Assembly: GCA_017474385.1 (NCBI GenBank)
Contig: JAFVHU010000070.1
Span: 1 to 39,537 of the forward strand
DNA: 39,537 nt
Source of the DNA: Afipia sp.
GTDB taxonomy: Bacteria > Pseudomonadota > Alphaproteobacteria > Rhizobiales > Xanthobacteraceae
Direction: 5' to 3'
The stretch's first letter is position 1. Each line of letters begins with the position of its first letter. Positions 18,677 through 28,434 of the stretch are shown here, in pieces. The notes beneath the pieces were generated by a model. The model was given only the letters and a program-made list of their open reading frames with translations, searched no databases and had not been told where the DNA came from. A program made the position numbers and the translations under genes.

Positions 18677-19852
18677 ATGAAGAACATTACCTGCATCGAG
18701 GACCTGCGGCAGATTCACAAGCGCCGCGTGCCAAAGCCGTTTTTCGATTACGTGGACGGCGGCTCCTACGCGGAAGAAACGCTGCGCGCCAATATCAGCG
18801 ACATGCAGAAGTACAAGTTTCGCCAGCGCATCCTGGTCGACATCTCGAAGCGGCAGCTCAACACCACCATCCTCGGCGAGGCCGCGGCGATGCCGCTGAT
18901 CCTGGCGCCGATCGGCTCCGGCGGATTGCAATATATGGATGGCGAGATCTACGCCTGCCGCGCGGCGCAGGAGATCGGCATTCCCTACACGCTTTCGACC
19001 ATGTCGATCCTCTCGATCGAGGACGTCGCGGCCAATGTCGAAAAGCCGTTCTGGTTTCAGCTTTACGTCATGAAGGATCGCGGCTTCGCGAAATCGCTCA
19101 TCGAGCGCGCCATCGCCGCGAAATGCAGCGCGCTGGTGCTGACCGTCGATCTGCAGGTGCTCGGCCAGCGTCACGCGGACGTCAAGAACGGCCTTTCGGT
19201 GCCGCCAAAATTGCTGACGCTGAAGAACATCATCGATTTCGCCACCAAGCCGGGCTGGGTCGCAGGTATGCTCAAGGGCAAGAGCCGGAATTTCGGCAAC
19301 ATCACGGGCCATGTGAAGGGCGCCGGCGATCTCGGCTCGACCTCGGAATGGGTTGCTTCGCAGTTCGACCAGTCGCTGAACTGGAAAGATGTCGAGTGGA
19401 TTCGCAGCATCTGGCCCGGCAAGCTGGTCATCAAGGGCATCCTCGACGTTGCCGATGCGCGCCTCGCCGTGAAGACCGGCGCGGAAGCGATCGTGGTGTC
19501 GAACCATGGCGGCCGACAGCTCGACGGCGCACCGTCGTCGATCTCGGTGCTGCCGGAGATCGTGCAGGATGTCGGCTCGCAAACCGAGATCATGTTCGAC
19601 GGCGGCATCCGCTCCGGCCAGGACGTGATGCGCGCGCTGGCGCTCGGCGCGAAGTCCTGCATGATCGGCCGCGCCTACATCTATGGTCTCGGCGCCGGAG
19701 GACAGGCCGGCGTGTCACTGGCGCTCGATCTGATCGGCAAGGAACTGAGCACCACGATGGGCCTGTGCGGCATCAACCGCATCGACGAGATCGATCGCCG
19801 CGTGCTGACGGACTACATGCAGACCAATGCGGTGAGCAGCCCGCGGAATTGA
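18677..19852 (+). CDS. lldD: FMN-dependent L-lactate dehydrogenase
   Basis: A 391-residue member of the FMN alpha-hydroxyacid dehydrogenase family. It oxidises L-lactate to pyruvate and passes electrons to the respiratory chain at the inner membrane. Visible active-site residues are Tyr25 (FFDYVDGGS), Tyr130 (FWFQLY), Asp158 (LTVD), Lys253 (VIKGI), catalytic His277 and Arg280 (SNHGGRQLDGAPSS), and the FMN phosphate loop DGGIRSGQDV (308-317). The length is close to E. coli LldD (396). ATG 18677 has GAGGA 7 bases upstream; an earlier in-frame codon at 18599 is rejected. No permease or lldR is adjacent. A related hydroxyacid substrate such as glycolate or mandelate cannot be excluded. Confidence 0.93.
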   Translation: MKNITCIEDLRQIHKRRVPKPFFDYVDGGSYAEETLRANISDMQKYKFRQRILVDISKRQLNTTILGEAAAMPLILAPIGSGGLQYMDGEIYACRAAQEIGIPYTLSTMSILSIEDVAANVEKPFWFQLYVMKDRGFAKSLIERAIAAKCSALVLTVDLQVLGQRHADVKNGLSVPPKLLTLKNIIDFATKPGWVAGMLKGKSRNFGNITGHVKGAGDLGSTSEWVASQFDQSLNWKDVEWIRSIWPGKLVIKGILDVADARLAVKTGAEAIVVSNHGGRQLDGAPSSISVLPEIVQDVGSQTEIMFDGGIRSGQDVMRALALGAKSCMIGRAYIYGLGAGGQAGVSLALDLIGKELSTTMGLCGINRIDEIDRRVLTDYMQTNAVSSPRN

Positions 19853-19853
19853 C

Positions 19854-19928
19854 GTCATTGCGAGCGAAGCGAAGCAATCCAGAATAAAGAAGGCTGGATT
19901 GCTTCGTCGCTACGCTCCTCGCAATGAC
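19854..19928. repeat. Palindromic repeat abutting lldD stop (family E)
   Basis: The left arm starts GTCATTGCGAGCGAAGCGAA and ends CAATCCAG; the right arm is its mirror, CTGGATTGCTTCG...CGCAATGAC. It begins one base after the lldD stop codon. A second copy with identical arms and a different centre is at 38614-38686. Confidence 0.88.
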
Positions 19929-19945
19929 GATGAACTATCCTGGCT

Positions 19946-20575
19946 TCACATCGGCGGCGCGAGGCCGTCGCGGCCGATGCTGAGACGCGCGACATCGAGC
20001 GTGCCGTCCGGCTGTTTGGTGGCAATCGCAAATACCGGGGTGCCCGCCTTGATGTCCGACCGCGCGGCCGGAACATAGGTGACCACCGTCGTTTCCGGCG
20101 TCACCAGAACTTTCCGCTCGCCGCCCTTGTACTTGACCGTCAGCGTATGGCCGTCATTGCCCGCAACCGTGCGGTCGTCGACCGCGCCGTTGGTCATGCT
20201 GCTGTTGGGCTTCAGATCCCACGGCCGCGTGCCGTCTCCGGTGCCGCGCATCGCTTCGGGGAAAACATGGACCTCGACGGCTTTCTGGGTGCCGTCAGCA
20301 TCCGGCAATGACGTAACGCCGATGTATGAGCCGACCTTGACGTCGGCAAGCGACATCTTCGCGACACCGGCGACGCTCGCCGTCTGCGCCATGTGCAGCG
20401 TCACGTCCGCGCCTTCGCGCGATTTGACGTGAAGCGTTTCGCCGTCGAGATTTTCCACTGTCCCGCGCACGCGCGTGGTGGAACTGACGGGAGATTGCTG
20501 CGCGAGTGCATAGGACGGCAGAAGCAGTGCGGCTACGGCGATGGCGCGCAGCGAAACAAGACGAGAGAAGTTCAT
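19946..20575 (-). CDS. Exported hypothetical protein (DUF5666-like beta repeats)
   Basis: A 209-residue protein with a clear Sec signal peptide ending SYALA (about residue 25). The mature part holds two beta-rich stretches of similar style, RVRGTVENLDGETLHVKSREG and GHTLTVKYKGGERKVLVTP, followed by KAGTPVFAIATKQPDG. This recalls OB-fold-like DUF5666 repeats of periplasmic proteins. No catalytic motif is seen. ATG 20575 (MNFSRLVSL) is chosen at the signal peptide; GGAGACACCACC lies upstream. Function unknown. Confidence 0.8.
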   Translation of the reverse strand: MNFSRLVSLRAIAVAALLLPSYALAQQSPVSSTTRVRGTVENLDGETLHVKSREGADVTLHMAQTASVAGVAKMSLADVKVGSYIGVTSLPDADGTQKAVEVHVFPEAMRGTGDGTRPWDLKPNSSMTNGAVDDRTVAGNDGHTLTVKYKGGERKVLVTPETTVVTYVPAARSDIKAGTPVFAIATKQPDGTLDVARLSIGRDGLAPPM

Positions 20576-20646
20576 GGTGGTGTCTCCGGAAGGCCCCACC
20601 CTATCTACGTTCTCGCAGCCCCATTATTTCCTTCGTCACGCAGGTG

Positions 20647-20952
20647 TTACTGACAACTCCAGGACGTGGTCACCTTGTCCTCGGCCATGGTCGCCGTGCA
20701 GTTTTTCTGCTCAATTTCGCTTGAGCCCGGCGTCTTCAACTTCACGAAACCGGCAAGTTCCCGAGGACCACGGCGGAGCATATTGATTTCCGTGACGGTG
20801 ATGTTCTTGGCAGCAAAGTCATCCTGCATGCGCTTCTTGACGTCTTCGATGAACGCCGGGCTGAAGCCCTGCGCGCCCTGATAAACGGTGGTGGCGCTGT
20901 AGATCACCAGCGCGAGCGCGGCGAGCACGACGAATTTTCCGGTTCTGTTCAC
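20647..20952 (-). CDS. Membrane-anchored small hypothetical protein
   Basis: A 101-residue protein with an N-terminal hydrophobic segment (KFVVLAALALVIYSATTVYQG, about residues 6-26). A periplasmic part follows with FIEDVKKRMQDDFAAKNITVTEINM and two Cys near the end (KNCTATM and WSC) that could form a disulfide. I choose GTG 20952 (MNRTGKF): AAGGGG lies 5 bases upstream, whereas GTG 20958 would leave the site no spacing. I do not recognise the family. It follows aroE on the same strand after 75 bp. Confidence 0.75.
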   Translation of the reverse strand: MNRTGKFVVLAALALVIYSATTVYQGAQGFSPAFIEDVKKRMQDDFAAKNITVTEINMLRRGPRELAGFVKLKTPGSSEIEQKNCTATMAEDKVTTSWSCQ

Positions 20953-21027
20953 AGGCACCCCTTCACTCTGAAGGCGCCCCTTTAGCGTCGTGCCGGAAGA
21001 ATCTCAAGCTGTTCCGGTGTCGCGGAT

Positions 21028-21861
21028 TTAGACTCGTGCCAAATCCGCCTCGACCAGCGCGCGCAGTTCCGGCGTCACCGTGGGGCGCTTGCCGAACCAC
21101 AGTTCAAACCCGCGCACCGCCTGATGCAGCAGCATGCCGAGACCGTCGGCGGTTTTCAGGCCGCGCGCCTTTGCCGCTTTCAGCAAATCCGTTTCAAGCG
21201 GCACATAAACCAGATCGGCGACGGTCGCGCCGGACGGAAGCGCGCCGACATTCACATCGAGCGGCGGCTGCCCCTTCATGCCGAGCGATGTGGTGTTCAC
21301 CAGCAACCCCGCACGCGGCAGCACATCGCCAACGGCATCCCATGCCAGCGGCTGCACCTGTGCGCCGAACTGATCGGCGAGCAACTGCGTTCGCGACGCG
21401 GTGCGGTTGGCCAGATGCACACGCTTGATGCCGCGTTCGATCAATCCGAAAATCACTGCGCGTGCCGATCCGCCCGCGCCCAGCACCAGCACGTCTTCCG
21501 TGCGATCCCAGCCCAGCGCGCTGGCGTCGAGATTGCCGATGAAGCCCTCGACGTCCGTATTGGTCGAATGCAGTTTGCCGTCATTGAAATAGAGCGTGTT
21601 GGCCGCGCCCACCGCACGGGCACGCGCATCAGGCACCGAGAGCACAAGCGCCTGCTCTTTGTGCGGGATGGTGACGTTCGCGCCCTTGTAGCCACGTGCC
21701 GCAAGATTCCCGATGAAATCCGCGAACGCAGCCGGCTCCACCGCCTCGATGCGATAGTCGCCGTCGATGCCGAAAGACTTCAGCCAGTATTTGTGAATCA
21801 GCGGCGACCGCGAATGCGCCGCCGGCCAGCCGATCAGACATGCGGCGGGGATATTATCCAT
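21028..21861 (-). CDS. aroE: Shikimate dehydrogenase
   Basis: Reduces 3-dehydroshikimate to shikimate with NADPH in the aromatic amino acid pathway. The 277-residue protein shows the substrate motif SRSPLIHKYW, catalytic Lys68 (NVTIPHKEQAL) and Asp103 (NTDVEGF). The NADP loop is GAGGSARAV (128-136) with NRT downstream, and the C-terminal DGLGMLLHQAVRGFELW is diagnostic. It lies 12 bp after the SulP gene stop, so the two are probably cotranscribed. Confidence 0.97.
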   Translation of the reverse strand: MDNIPAACLIGWPAAHSRSPLIHKYWLKSFGIDGDYRIEAVEPAAFADFIGNLAARGYKGANVTIPHKEQALVLSVPDARARAVGAANTLYFNDGKLHSTNTDVEGFIGNLDASALGWDRTEDVLVLGAGGSARAVIFGLIERGIKRVHLANRTASRTQLLADQFGAQVQPLAWDAVGDVLPRAGLLVNTTSLGMKGQPPLDVNVGALPSGATVADLVYVPLETDLLKAAKARGLKTADGLGMLLHQAVRGFELWFGKRPTVTPELRALVEADLARV

Positions 21862-21873
21862 CTCAATCTGCTT

Positions 21874-23208
21874 TCAAGCCGTCTCATCATTTCGTGCAGG
21901 CGGGCTCGCGTCGCGCCTGCGATAGATGAATATCAAAGCGCTCAGCAAAGCGCCAACGGCAATCCCCTCGGCAAGGCCGGTGAAAATGGTGAGCAGGAAT
22001 GTCGCGAGCAGCACCAGTGCTTCACCGCCCCATGCGCGAATGATGCGCGCGAATTCATGCCGCTCCGCCATGCCCCATGCCACCACCGCAAGCACGCCCG
22101 CCAGCGTCGCGAGCGGAATGTAGCTCGCCAACGGCGCCGCCAGCAGCATGAACGCCAGCAGAAACAGCGAATGCAGCATGCCGGCAACCGGGCCTCGCGC
22201 ACCGGCGCGGACATTGGTGGCGGTGCGTGCGATGGTGCCGGTGACGCAGATGCCGCCGAACAGCGCCGAACCGATATTGGCGAAACCCTGCGCCACCAGT
22301 TCGCTGTTCGGGCGATGCTGCCGCCCGGTCATGCCGTCCGCAACCACGGCGGACAACAGTGATTCAATCGCGCCGAGCAGCGCGAACATGATCGCGTCGG
22401 GCAACACCGCCTGGGCCTTCGCCAGTGTGATGGCGGGAAATGACGGCAGCGGGAATGTTTGCGGAATACCGCCAAAGCGCGTGCCGATAGTTTCGACCGG
22501 CAGCCCGAGCAGCGCCACCGCGACGCCGCTGACAATAACCGCGATCAGCAGGCCGGGCCATGATGGGCGCAATCGTCTCACACCGAAGATCATCACGATG
22601 GTCGCGACTGAGATTGCAACGGCGAAAAGGCTGGTGGTGCCGATGGCGCGCCCGAGCACTTCCAGCTTTGGAAGCAGTTCGCCCGGCTCCTTGCCGGTGA
22701 GCGTGATGCCGAGCAGATCGCGAATCTGGCTGGCAAAGATGATGACGGCAATGCCCGCGGTGAATCCCACCGTCACCGGATGGGGAATGTATTTGATGTA
22801 GGTGCCGAGCCGCAGCAGCCCGGCGACGATCAGAATCGCTCCCGCGATCATGGTCGCCAGCAGCACGCCTTCGATGCCATGGCGCGCCATCGCGGCTGCG
22901 ACCAGCACGATGAACGCGCCGGCCGGACCGCCGATCTGGAAACGGCTACCGCCGAGCAATGAGACGAGGAAGCCGCCGAAGATCGCCGCGTAAAGTCCGC
23001 GATCCGGCGTGGTGCCGGACGCAATGGCAATGGCCATCGATAGTGGCAGCGCGACAACGGCAACCGTGAGGCCTGCCGCGGCGTCGGCGCGAAACGCCTG
23101 CACGCTGTAGCCTTCACGGAAGATCGTCACCAGCTTCGGTGTGAACAACTCGGCGTAGGTCGGCCGATAGATTTCGGCGCGCGACTGGCCGCTGTGACGT
23201 CGATCCAT
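21874..23208 (-). CDS. SulP-family anion transporter lacking a STAS domain
   Basis: A 444-residue integral membrane protein with about 12-14 hydrophobic segments. SulP signatures are DAAAGLTVAVVALPLSMAIAIASG near residue 43, GGSRFQIGGPAGAFIVLVA, and CVTGTIARTATNVRAGARGPVAGMLH. The family moves sulfate, bicarbonate or carboxylates. Most SulP proteins are 500-600 residues with a cytoplasmic STAS domain, but this one stops at RRRDASPPARNDETA just after the last membrane segment. The ORF is intact, so the short form may be natural. It is immediately upstream of aroE with a 12 bp gap. The anion is unknown. Confidence 0.92.
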   Translation of the reverse strand: MDRRHSGQSRAEIYRPTYAELFTPKLVTIFREGYSVQAFRADAAAGLTVAVVALPLSMAIAIASGTTPDRGLYAAIFGGFLVSLLGGSRFQIGGPAGAFIVLVAAAMARHGIEGVLLATMIAGAILIVAGLLRLGTYIKYIPHPVTVGFTAGIAVIIFASQIRDLLGITLTGKEPGELLPKLEVLGRAIGTTSLFAVAISVATIVMIFGVRRLRPSWPGLLIAVIVSGVAVALLGLPVETIGTRFGGIPQTFPLPSFPAITLAKAQAVLPDAIMFALLGAIESLLSAVVADGMTGRQHRPNSELVAQGFANIGSALFGGICVTGTIARTATNVRAGARGPVAGMLHSLFLLAFMLLAAPLASYIPLATLAGVLAVVAWGMAERHEFARIIRAWGGEALVLLATFLLTIFTGLAEGIAVGALLSALIFIYRRRDASPPARNDETA

Positions 23209-23284
23209 GATTCAGCCCTGCCCGATCCGCAAAATAGCGGATTGCCGGGGCCGGTGCGATCCTGTTTTTGCCGCAGGCCGCGCC

Positions 23285-23316
23285 AAAAAAAAAGAGGCCC
23301 GCACGACGCGGGCCTC
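23285..23316 (-). terminator. Rho-independent terminator of EF-G-like gene
   Basis: Minus strand: perfect 9-bp stem GAGGCCCGC / GCGGGCCTC around five bases, followed by a run of nine T. It is one of the strongest terminators in the window and ends 23 bp past the stop codon. Confidence 0.92.
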
Positions 23317-23339
23317 CGCTTGTTCAGACCGCGCCTGCC

Positions 23340-25391
23340 TTACGCCGCCGTGCGATGCGCGGCGATGATCTGGTCCGCCGCGCGGCCGGTCACTTCCGAC
23401 ATATGGTCGAACTGCCGGGTGAAACCGCCGGCGCCCGCCGTGGCCGAGCGCAACTCCACGATGAGATCGCCGATCTCGGCTTCGGGCATCATCGCCCGAA
23501 CCCGATCCCAGCCGGTCCAGCCTTCGCGGGTGTCGAAGCCGAGAATCTGGCCACGCCGCCCGGACAGGATGGAGTTGATCTTCGCGGTGGCGTCGGTCGG
23601 ACAGACGATCTCGACCACATGGATCGGCTCCAGCAACACCGGGGCGCATTGCGGCAGCGCTTCGGTGACGCCGATGCGCGCCGCCGTGCGGAACGCCTGA
23701 TCGGACGAGTCGACGCTGTGATACGAGCCGTCGGTCAGCGTCACTTCGAGGTCGATCACCGGGAAGCCGAGCGGCCCGCGCAACATGCCGTCGCCAACGC
23801 CTTCTTCCACCGCGCCGATGTAGTTCTTCGGCACGGCGCCGCCGACGATCTTTTCACGGAACACGACGCCGCTGCCGCGCGGCAACGGTTTGATGTCGAG
23901 CACCACGTCGCCGAACTGGCCGTGGCCGCCGGACTGTTTCTTGTGACGCCCGCGCTGGGTGATCGTCTTGCGGATGGTCTCCTGATAACCGACCGGCGGC
24001 GCGTGCTGTTTCACGGTGACGCCGAAGCGCTCCTTCAACCGTTCAACCGCGACGCGCAGATGCATCTCGCCTTGCCCCCACAGCACCATCTCATGCGTGA
24101 GCGGGTTATGGATGACACTCAGAGACGGATCTTCCTCGACCAGCCGCGTCAGCGCCTGCCCGAGCTTGACGTCGTCCTTGCGGTCCAGCGCGGACAGTGC
24201 CGTCGCCAGAACAGGCGGAGTCGCTACCACATCGACCAGTGCAGCGGGCGTGGTCTTGCCCGTCGTCAGCGTCTCGCCGGTCCTGACCGGATCGAGCTTG
24301 CCGAGCGAAACCGTCTCGCCGGCAGCCGCGGATGCGCGCTTGCCGTCGGCGCCGCCGTTCGGCACAGCGATTCCGGAGACCCGGCCGCTTCCGCCGCTCG
24401 ACGACTGCACGGTGTCGCCGTCGGTGATATGCCCGCGCAGGATGCGTGCCAGCGACAGCTTGCCGCCATGCTGAAGGTGCGTGGTCTTCATCACGTAGGC
24501 GAGCCCCGTCTTCTCATCGTCGATGCCGAGGCGTTTGGCGGTGTCGGCGATGCCGGGCGCTTCGTGGCGCAGCGCTTTCATCAGCCGCAGCACACCGTTC
24601 TCGCGCGTCGCGCAGCCGAGCAGCACCGGACATATCTGGCCCTGACGCAATTCGTTGGCGAGATCGTCGAACACCTCGTCGCGCGGCGGCGGAATATCCT
24701 CAAGCAACTGTTCGAGCAGCCGGTCGTCATGATCGGCGAGTTTTTCCAGCATGGTGAGCCGGGCTTCCTTCTCGCGGTCGAGATCGCCGGCCTCAAGATC
24801 GATCACCTCCGAGGGCATGTGCTCGCGATAGACGAAGGCGCGCTCCAGCGCGAGATCGACGAAACCGGCAATGAGATCGCCTTTCCAGATCGGAATCTGC
24901 CGCAACACCAGCGGCGTGCGCGAGGCCGGCTGCAACGTCGCCAGCGTTTCGCGGATACGCTTGTTCGCCTTGTCGATCTTGTTGAGAAACAGGAAGCGCG
25001 GAATCCCGAGGTCCTCGAGTTCGCGCATGATGATCTGCAGCTGCGGCAGCTTGCGCTCGTCCGCCTCACACACGATGACGGCGGCATCGACGGCGGGCAG
25101 CGCCGCGCGCATGTCGTGCACGAATTCAACCGAGCCCGGACAATCGATAAAAGTGTAGCTGTCGCCCATGAAGGTGGTGGTCGCGGCGGTCAGTCCGACG
25201 CTCATGCGATGGTGACGCGCCTCCGGAGACTGATCTCCGACGGTGTTACATGCTTCAACGGTGCCTGCTTTGGGAATGGCCCCGGTCCGGGCCAGGATCG
25301 CTTCAAGTAATGTGGTCTTGCCACTCTGAAATGGGCCCACCAGCGCAATGCACCGGGGACCACGGGGACTTCTCAGGTTGTCTTGTCCCAT
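23340..25391 (-). CDS. Elongation factor G-like GTPase (non-canonical EF-G paralogue)
   Basis: A 683-residue translational GTPase-like protein with EF-G domain order: G domain (about 1-270), beta-barrel domain II, then domains III-V. It has atypical G motifs: G1 is GPFQSGKT (19-26), G3 is DCPGSVEF (83-90) where true EF-G has DTPGHVDF, and NKID (137-140) is normal. The RGITI switch of true EF-G is replaced by ARHHRMSVGL. These changes are typical of the EF-G-like subfamily (PRK12740), distinct from FusA, so the protein is unlikely to be the main translocase. ATG 25391 has a near-perfect AGGAGG 5 bases upstream. Its biological role is not established. Confidence 0.92.
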   Translation of the reverse strand: MGQDNLRSPRGPRCIALVGPFQSGKTTLLEAILARTGAIPKAGTVEACNTVGDQSPEARHHRMSVGLTAATTTFMGDSYTFIDCPGSVEFVHDMRAALPAVDAAVIVCEADERKLPQLQIIMRELEDLGIPRFLFLNKIDKANKRIRETLATLQPASRTPLVLRQIPIWKGDLIAGFVDLALERAFVYREHMPSEVIDLEAGDLDREKEARLTMLEKLADHDDRLLEQLLEDIPPPRDEVFDDLANELRQGQICPVLLGCATRENGVLRLMKALRHEAPGIADTAKRLGIDDEKTGLAYVMKTTHLQHGGKLSLARILRGHITDGDTVQSSSGGSGRVSGIAVPNGGADGKRASAAAGETVSLGKLDPVRTGETLTTGKTTPAALVDVVATPPVLATALSALDRKDDVKLGQALTRLVEEDPSLSVIHNPLTHEMVLWGQGEMHLRVAVERLKERFGVTVKQHAPPVGYQETIRKTITQRGRHKKQSGGHGQFGDVVLDIKPLPRGSGVVFREKIVGGAVPKNYIGAVEEGVGDGMLRGPLGFPVIDLEVTLTDGSYHSVDSSDQAFRTAARIGVTEALPQCAPVLLEPIHVVEIVCPTDATAKINSILSGRRGQILGFDTREGWTGWDRVRAMMPEAEIGDLIVELRSATAGAGGFTRQFDHMSEVTGRAADQIIAAHRTAA

Positions 25392-25664
25392 CGCCGCCTC
25401 CTGTCTGGAGCACGGCCCGCATCGAGCTGATCCCGGCGAAGCATGTCTTCGGGCTTGACCCGAGGATGGAATCCGGTCGCCGCCGGAACACTCTTACTTC
25501 ATGTTGCGCGCATTCCGCTCGCGCCAATCCCACTTCTGCTGAATGCGCTCATGCGGGTCGGCAAGGCGATGGTCTCAAGGAGTGGTGCGGTTGGCAAGCG
25601 GGAAACATGCCGCTGCGCAGCATCGCGCGATCACCTAAAATTGCTGTCCCGTTGGAGACATTAT
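25392..25664. other. Intergenic region, no gene seen
   Basis: About 270 bases between the EF-G-like start and the DUF992 terminator. CTTCGGGCTTGACCCGAGGAT near 25449-25469 looks like a single decayed arm of the family B palindrome. Otherwise I see no supported gene or site; the promoter for the EF-G-like gene should lie here. Confidence 0.5.
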
Positions 25665-25698
25665 CGAAAACACAAGGCCCGCCATGACGGCGGGCCTT
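25665..25698 (-). terminator. Probable terminator of DUF992 copy 1
   Basis: Minus strand: 10-bp stem AAGGCCCGCC / GGCGGGCCTT around five bases, followed by GTGTTTTCG. The T tract is imperfect. It ends 25 bp past the stop. Confidence 0.75.
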
Positions 25699-25722
25699 CG
25701 CAAAAAATATTCTGTGCGAACC

Positions 25723-26205
25723 TCAGAAGCGGCCCGGACGCAGTTCCATGCTCTGCACGCCGCCGGCGACGCTCAAACCGGTCTGTCCCTGCACGCTCAG
25801 CGGTTGCAGGGCGAAGGAATTGGCCGAACCGCCGAGCATGACATTGCCGCCAAGACCGACGCCGACCGCGGCGCTGGCATCGACGCCGGCGTAGTTGCCC
25901 GAGAGATCGCCCACGCCAAGACGTTGGGTCGGCGCGAACACCGCCCATGACAACGCGGTCTCCGTCGTGATGCCGATATCGACGCCGATCTTGGTGATGC
26001 GCGCGGTATAGAGATCGTCCGGGCGGCCGTCGGAGCGGAAGACACATCCGAGGTTGGTCACCGAACCGACAATCATGCCGACGTTCGGCCCGCCGCGGCA
26101 TTCAAGCACGCCGACCTGGGTGCGCCCGGACTGCGCATGAACGAGGACAGCCGTTGCAACGAGGGCTGCCGAGGCAATGGACAGGACGGTGGAAAGGCGG
26201 CGCAT
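25723..26205 (-). CDS. DUF992 secreted protein, copy 1
   Basis: A 160-residue protein with an N-terminal signal peptide (MRRLSTVLSIASAALVATAVLVHA). The DUF992 core carries VGVLECRGGPNVGMIVGS, LGCVFRSDGR, WAVFAPTQRLGVGDLSGNY and the Gly-rich VGVGLGGNVMLGGSANSFALQPLSVQGQTGLSVAGGV. Two Cys in the core may pair. The family is almost confined to Rhizobiales and has no known function. ATG 26205 has GGAG 8 bases upstream. A paralogue lies immediately upstream on the same strand. Confidence 0.9.
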   Translation of the reverse strand: MRRLSTVLSIASAALVATAVLVHAQSGRTQVGVLECRGGPNVGMIVGSVTNLGCVFRSDGRPDDLYTARITKIGVDIGITTETALSWAVFAPTQRLGVGDLSGNYAGVDASAAVGVGLGGNVMLGGSANSFALQPLSVQGQTGLSVAGGVQSMELRPGRF

Positions 26206-26330
26206 GGGGTGTCTCCGGCTGAATGGCGCGAATTGAACTGACGATTGAAAAGAACGAAAGGCCCGCGCATCTAGTCATACCGCGCGGCAATGTTCAATTG
26301 CGGCCCTGCCAACAACCCTTAAAGAGTAAC

Positions 26331-26360
26331 AAAAAAAGGCCCGCATCAGCGGGCCTTTTT
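26331..26360 (-). terminator. Terminator of DUF992 copy 2 (T-rich on both sides)
   Basis: Perfect 10-bp stem AAAGGCCCGC / GCGGGCCTTT with a four-base loop. Seven A precede it (T tail on minus) and TT follows on plus. It lies 18 bp past the stop of the 26378 gene and separates the two DUF992 genes. Confidence 0.9.
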
Positions 26361-26377
26361 CATTCCGTTTTGTTAAT

Positions 26378-26899
26378 TCAACCGCGGTGCTGGTGATGGT
26401 GGCGATGATGCTTGCCGCGCTTCACCAGAGCAGCCGGCTCAAGGTCGAGGCCGACAACGCCGCCGGTCACGTTCAGGCCGGTCTGGCCCTGCAGGCTGAG
26501 CGGCTGGAGCGCGTAGGAATTCTGCGAGCCGCCCCACATCAGGTTGCCGCCGCCGCCGAGGCCAAAGGAGACGTTGCCGCCGACGCCGCCGTAGTTGCCG
26601 GCGAGATCGCCGTGGCCGAGCCGCTGGGTCGGCGCGTGCACCGCCCATGCGAAGCTGGTGTTTTCGGTCACGCCGAGGTCAACGCCGACGCGGGTGACAT
26701 GCGCCAGATAAGGTTCAGGACGGCGGCCTTCGCTGCGGAAAACACACTCAAACGTGGTCTTGGACGCGACGACCATACCGACGTTCTGGCCCCCGCGGCA
26801 TTCCAGCACGCCGACCTGAACGGCCTGCTGTGCATTCGCCGTGGCGAACGAGGCGACGAGTGCCGCGAACGCGGTACCGAGAACTGATGAAAGACGCAT
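26378..26899 (-). CDS. DUF992 secreted protein, copy 2
   Basis: A 173-residue paralogue of the 25723-26205 gene. It shares VGVLECRGGxNVGM, CVFRSxGR, WAVxAPTQRLGxGDLxGNY and NSxALQPLSxQGQTGL. The signal peptide ends near ATANAQ. It differs by a C-terminal His/Lys-rich tail (KRGKHHRHHHQHRG) absent from copy 1, which could bind metal or simply be charged. ATG 26899 has GGAG 9 bases upstream; an in-frame ATG 93 bases further up is rejected because the signal peptide starts here. Function unknown. Confidence 0.9.
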   Translation of the reverse strand: MRLSSVLGTAFAALVASFATANAQQAVQVGVLECRGGQNVGMVVASKTTFECVFRSEGRRPEPYLAHVTRVGVDLGVTENTSFAWAVHAPTQRLGHGDLAGNYGGVGGNVSFGLGGGGNLMWGGSQNSYALQPLSLQGQTGLNVTGGVVGLDLEPAALVKRGKHHRHHHQHRG

Positions 26900-26940
26900 G
26901 AAATTGCACTCCAGATTGCTTGTTTTGATTGGCGGGCGGA

Positions 26941-26980
26941 CAAAAGGGAAGCGCCGTGTCAAAAACATGGCGCTTCCCTT
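26941..26980 (-). terminator. Rho-independent terminator of aspartate aminotransferase gene
   Basis: Minus strand: 12-bp stem AAGGGAAGCGCC / GGCGCTTCCCTT around a 13-base loop, followed by TTTTG. It lies 41 bp past the aminotransferase stop. Confidence 0.85.
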
Positions 26981-27021
26981 ATTTCCTATCAAACTGCTGA
27001 CGTTATTCCAGCAGTGTTGCT

Positions 27022-28365
<1,344 letters not shown>

Positions 28366-28434
28366 TTAAAGCGCGCAGCCTAGGGTCGATGCGCCCGAGA
28401 TACCCCTGTAACATTCGTAAATCCTGGCGAGAAA

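Noticed and set aside
23268-25310. A 680-codon plus-strand frame opposite the EF-G-like gene
   Set aside because: Long only because the sense gene is GC-rich; no domain and no initiation site.
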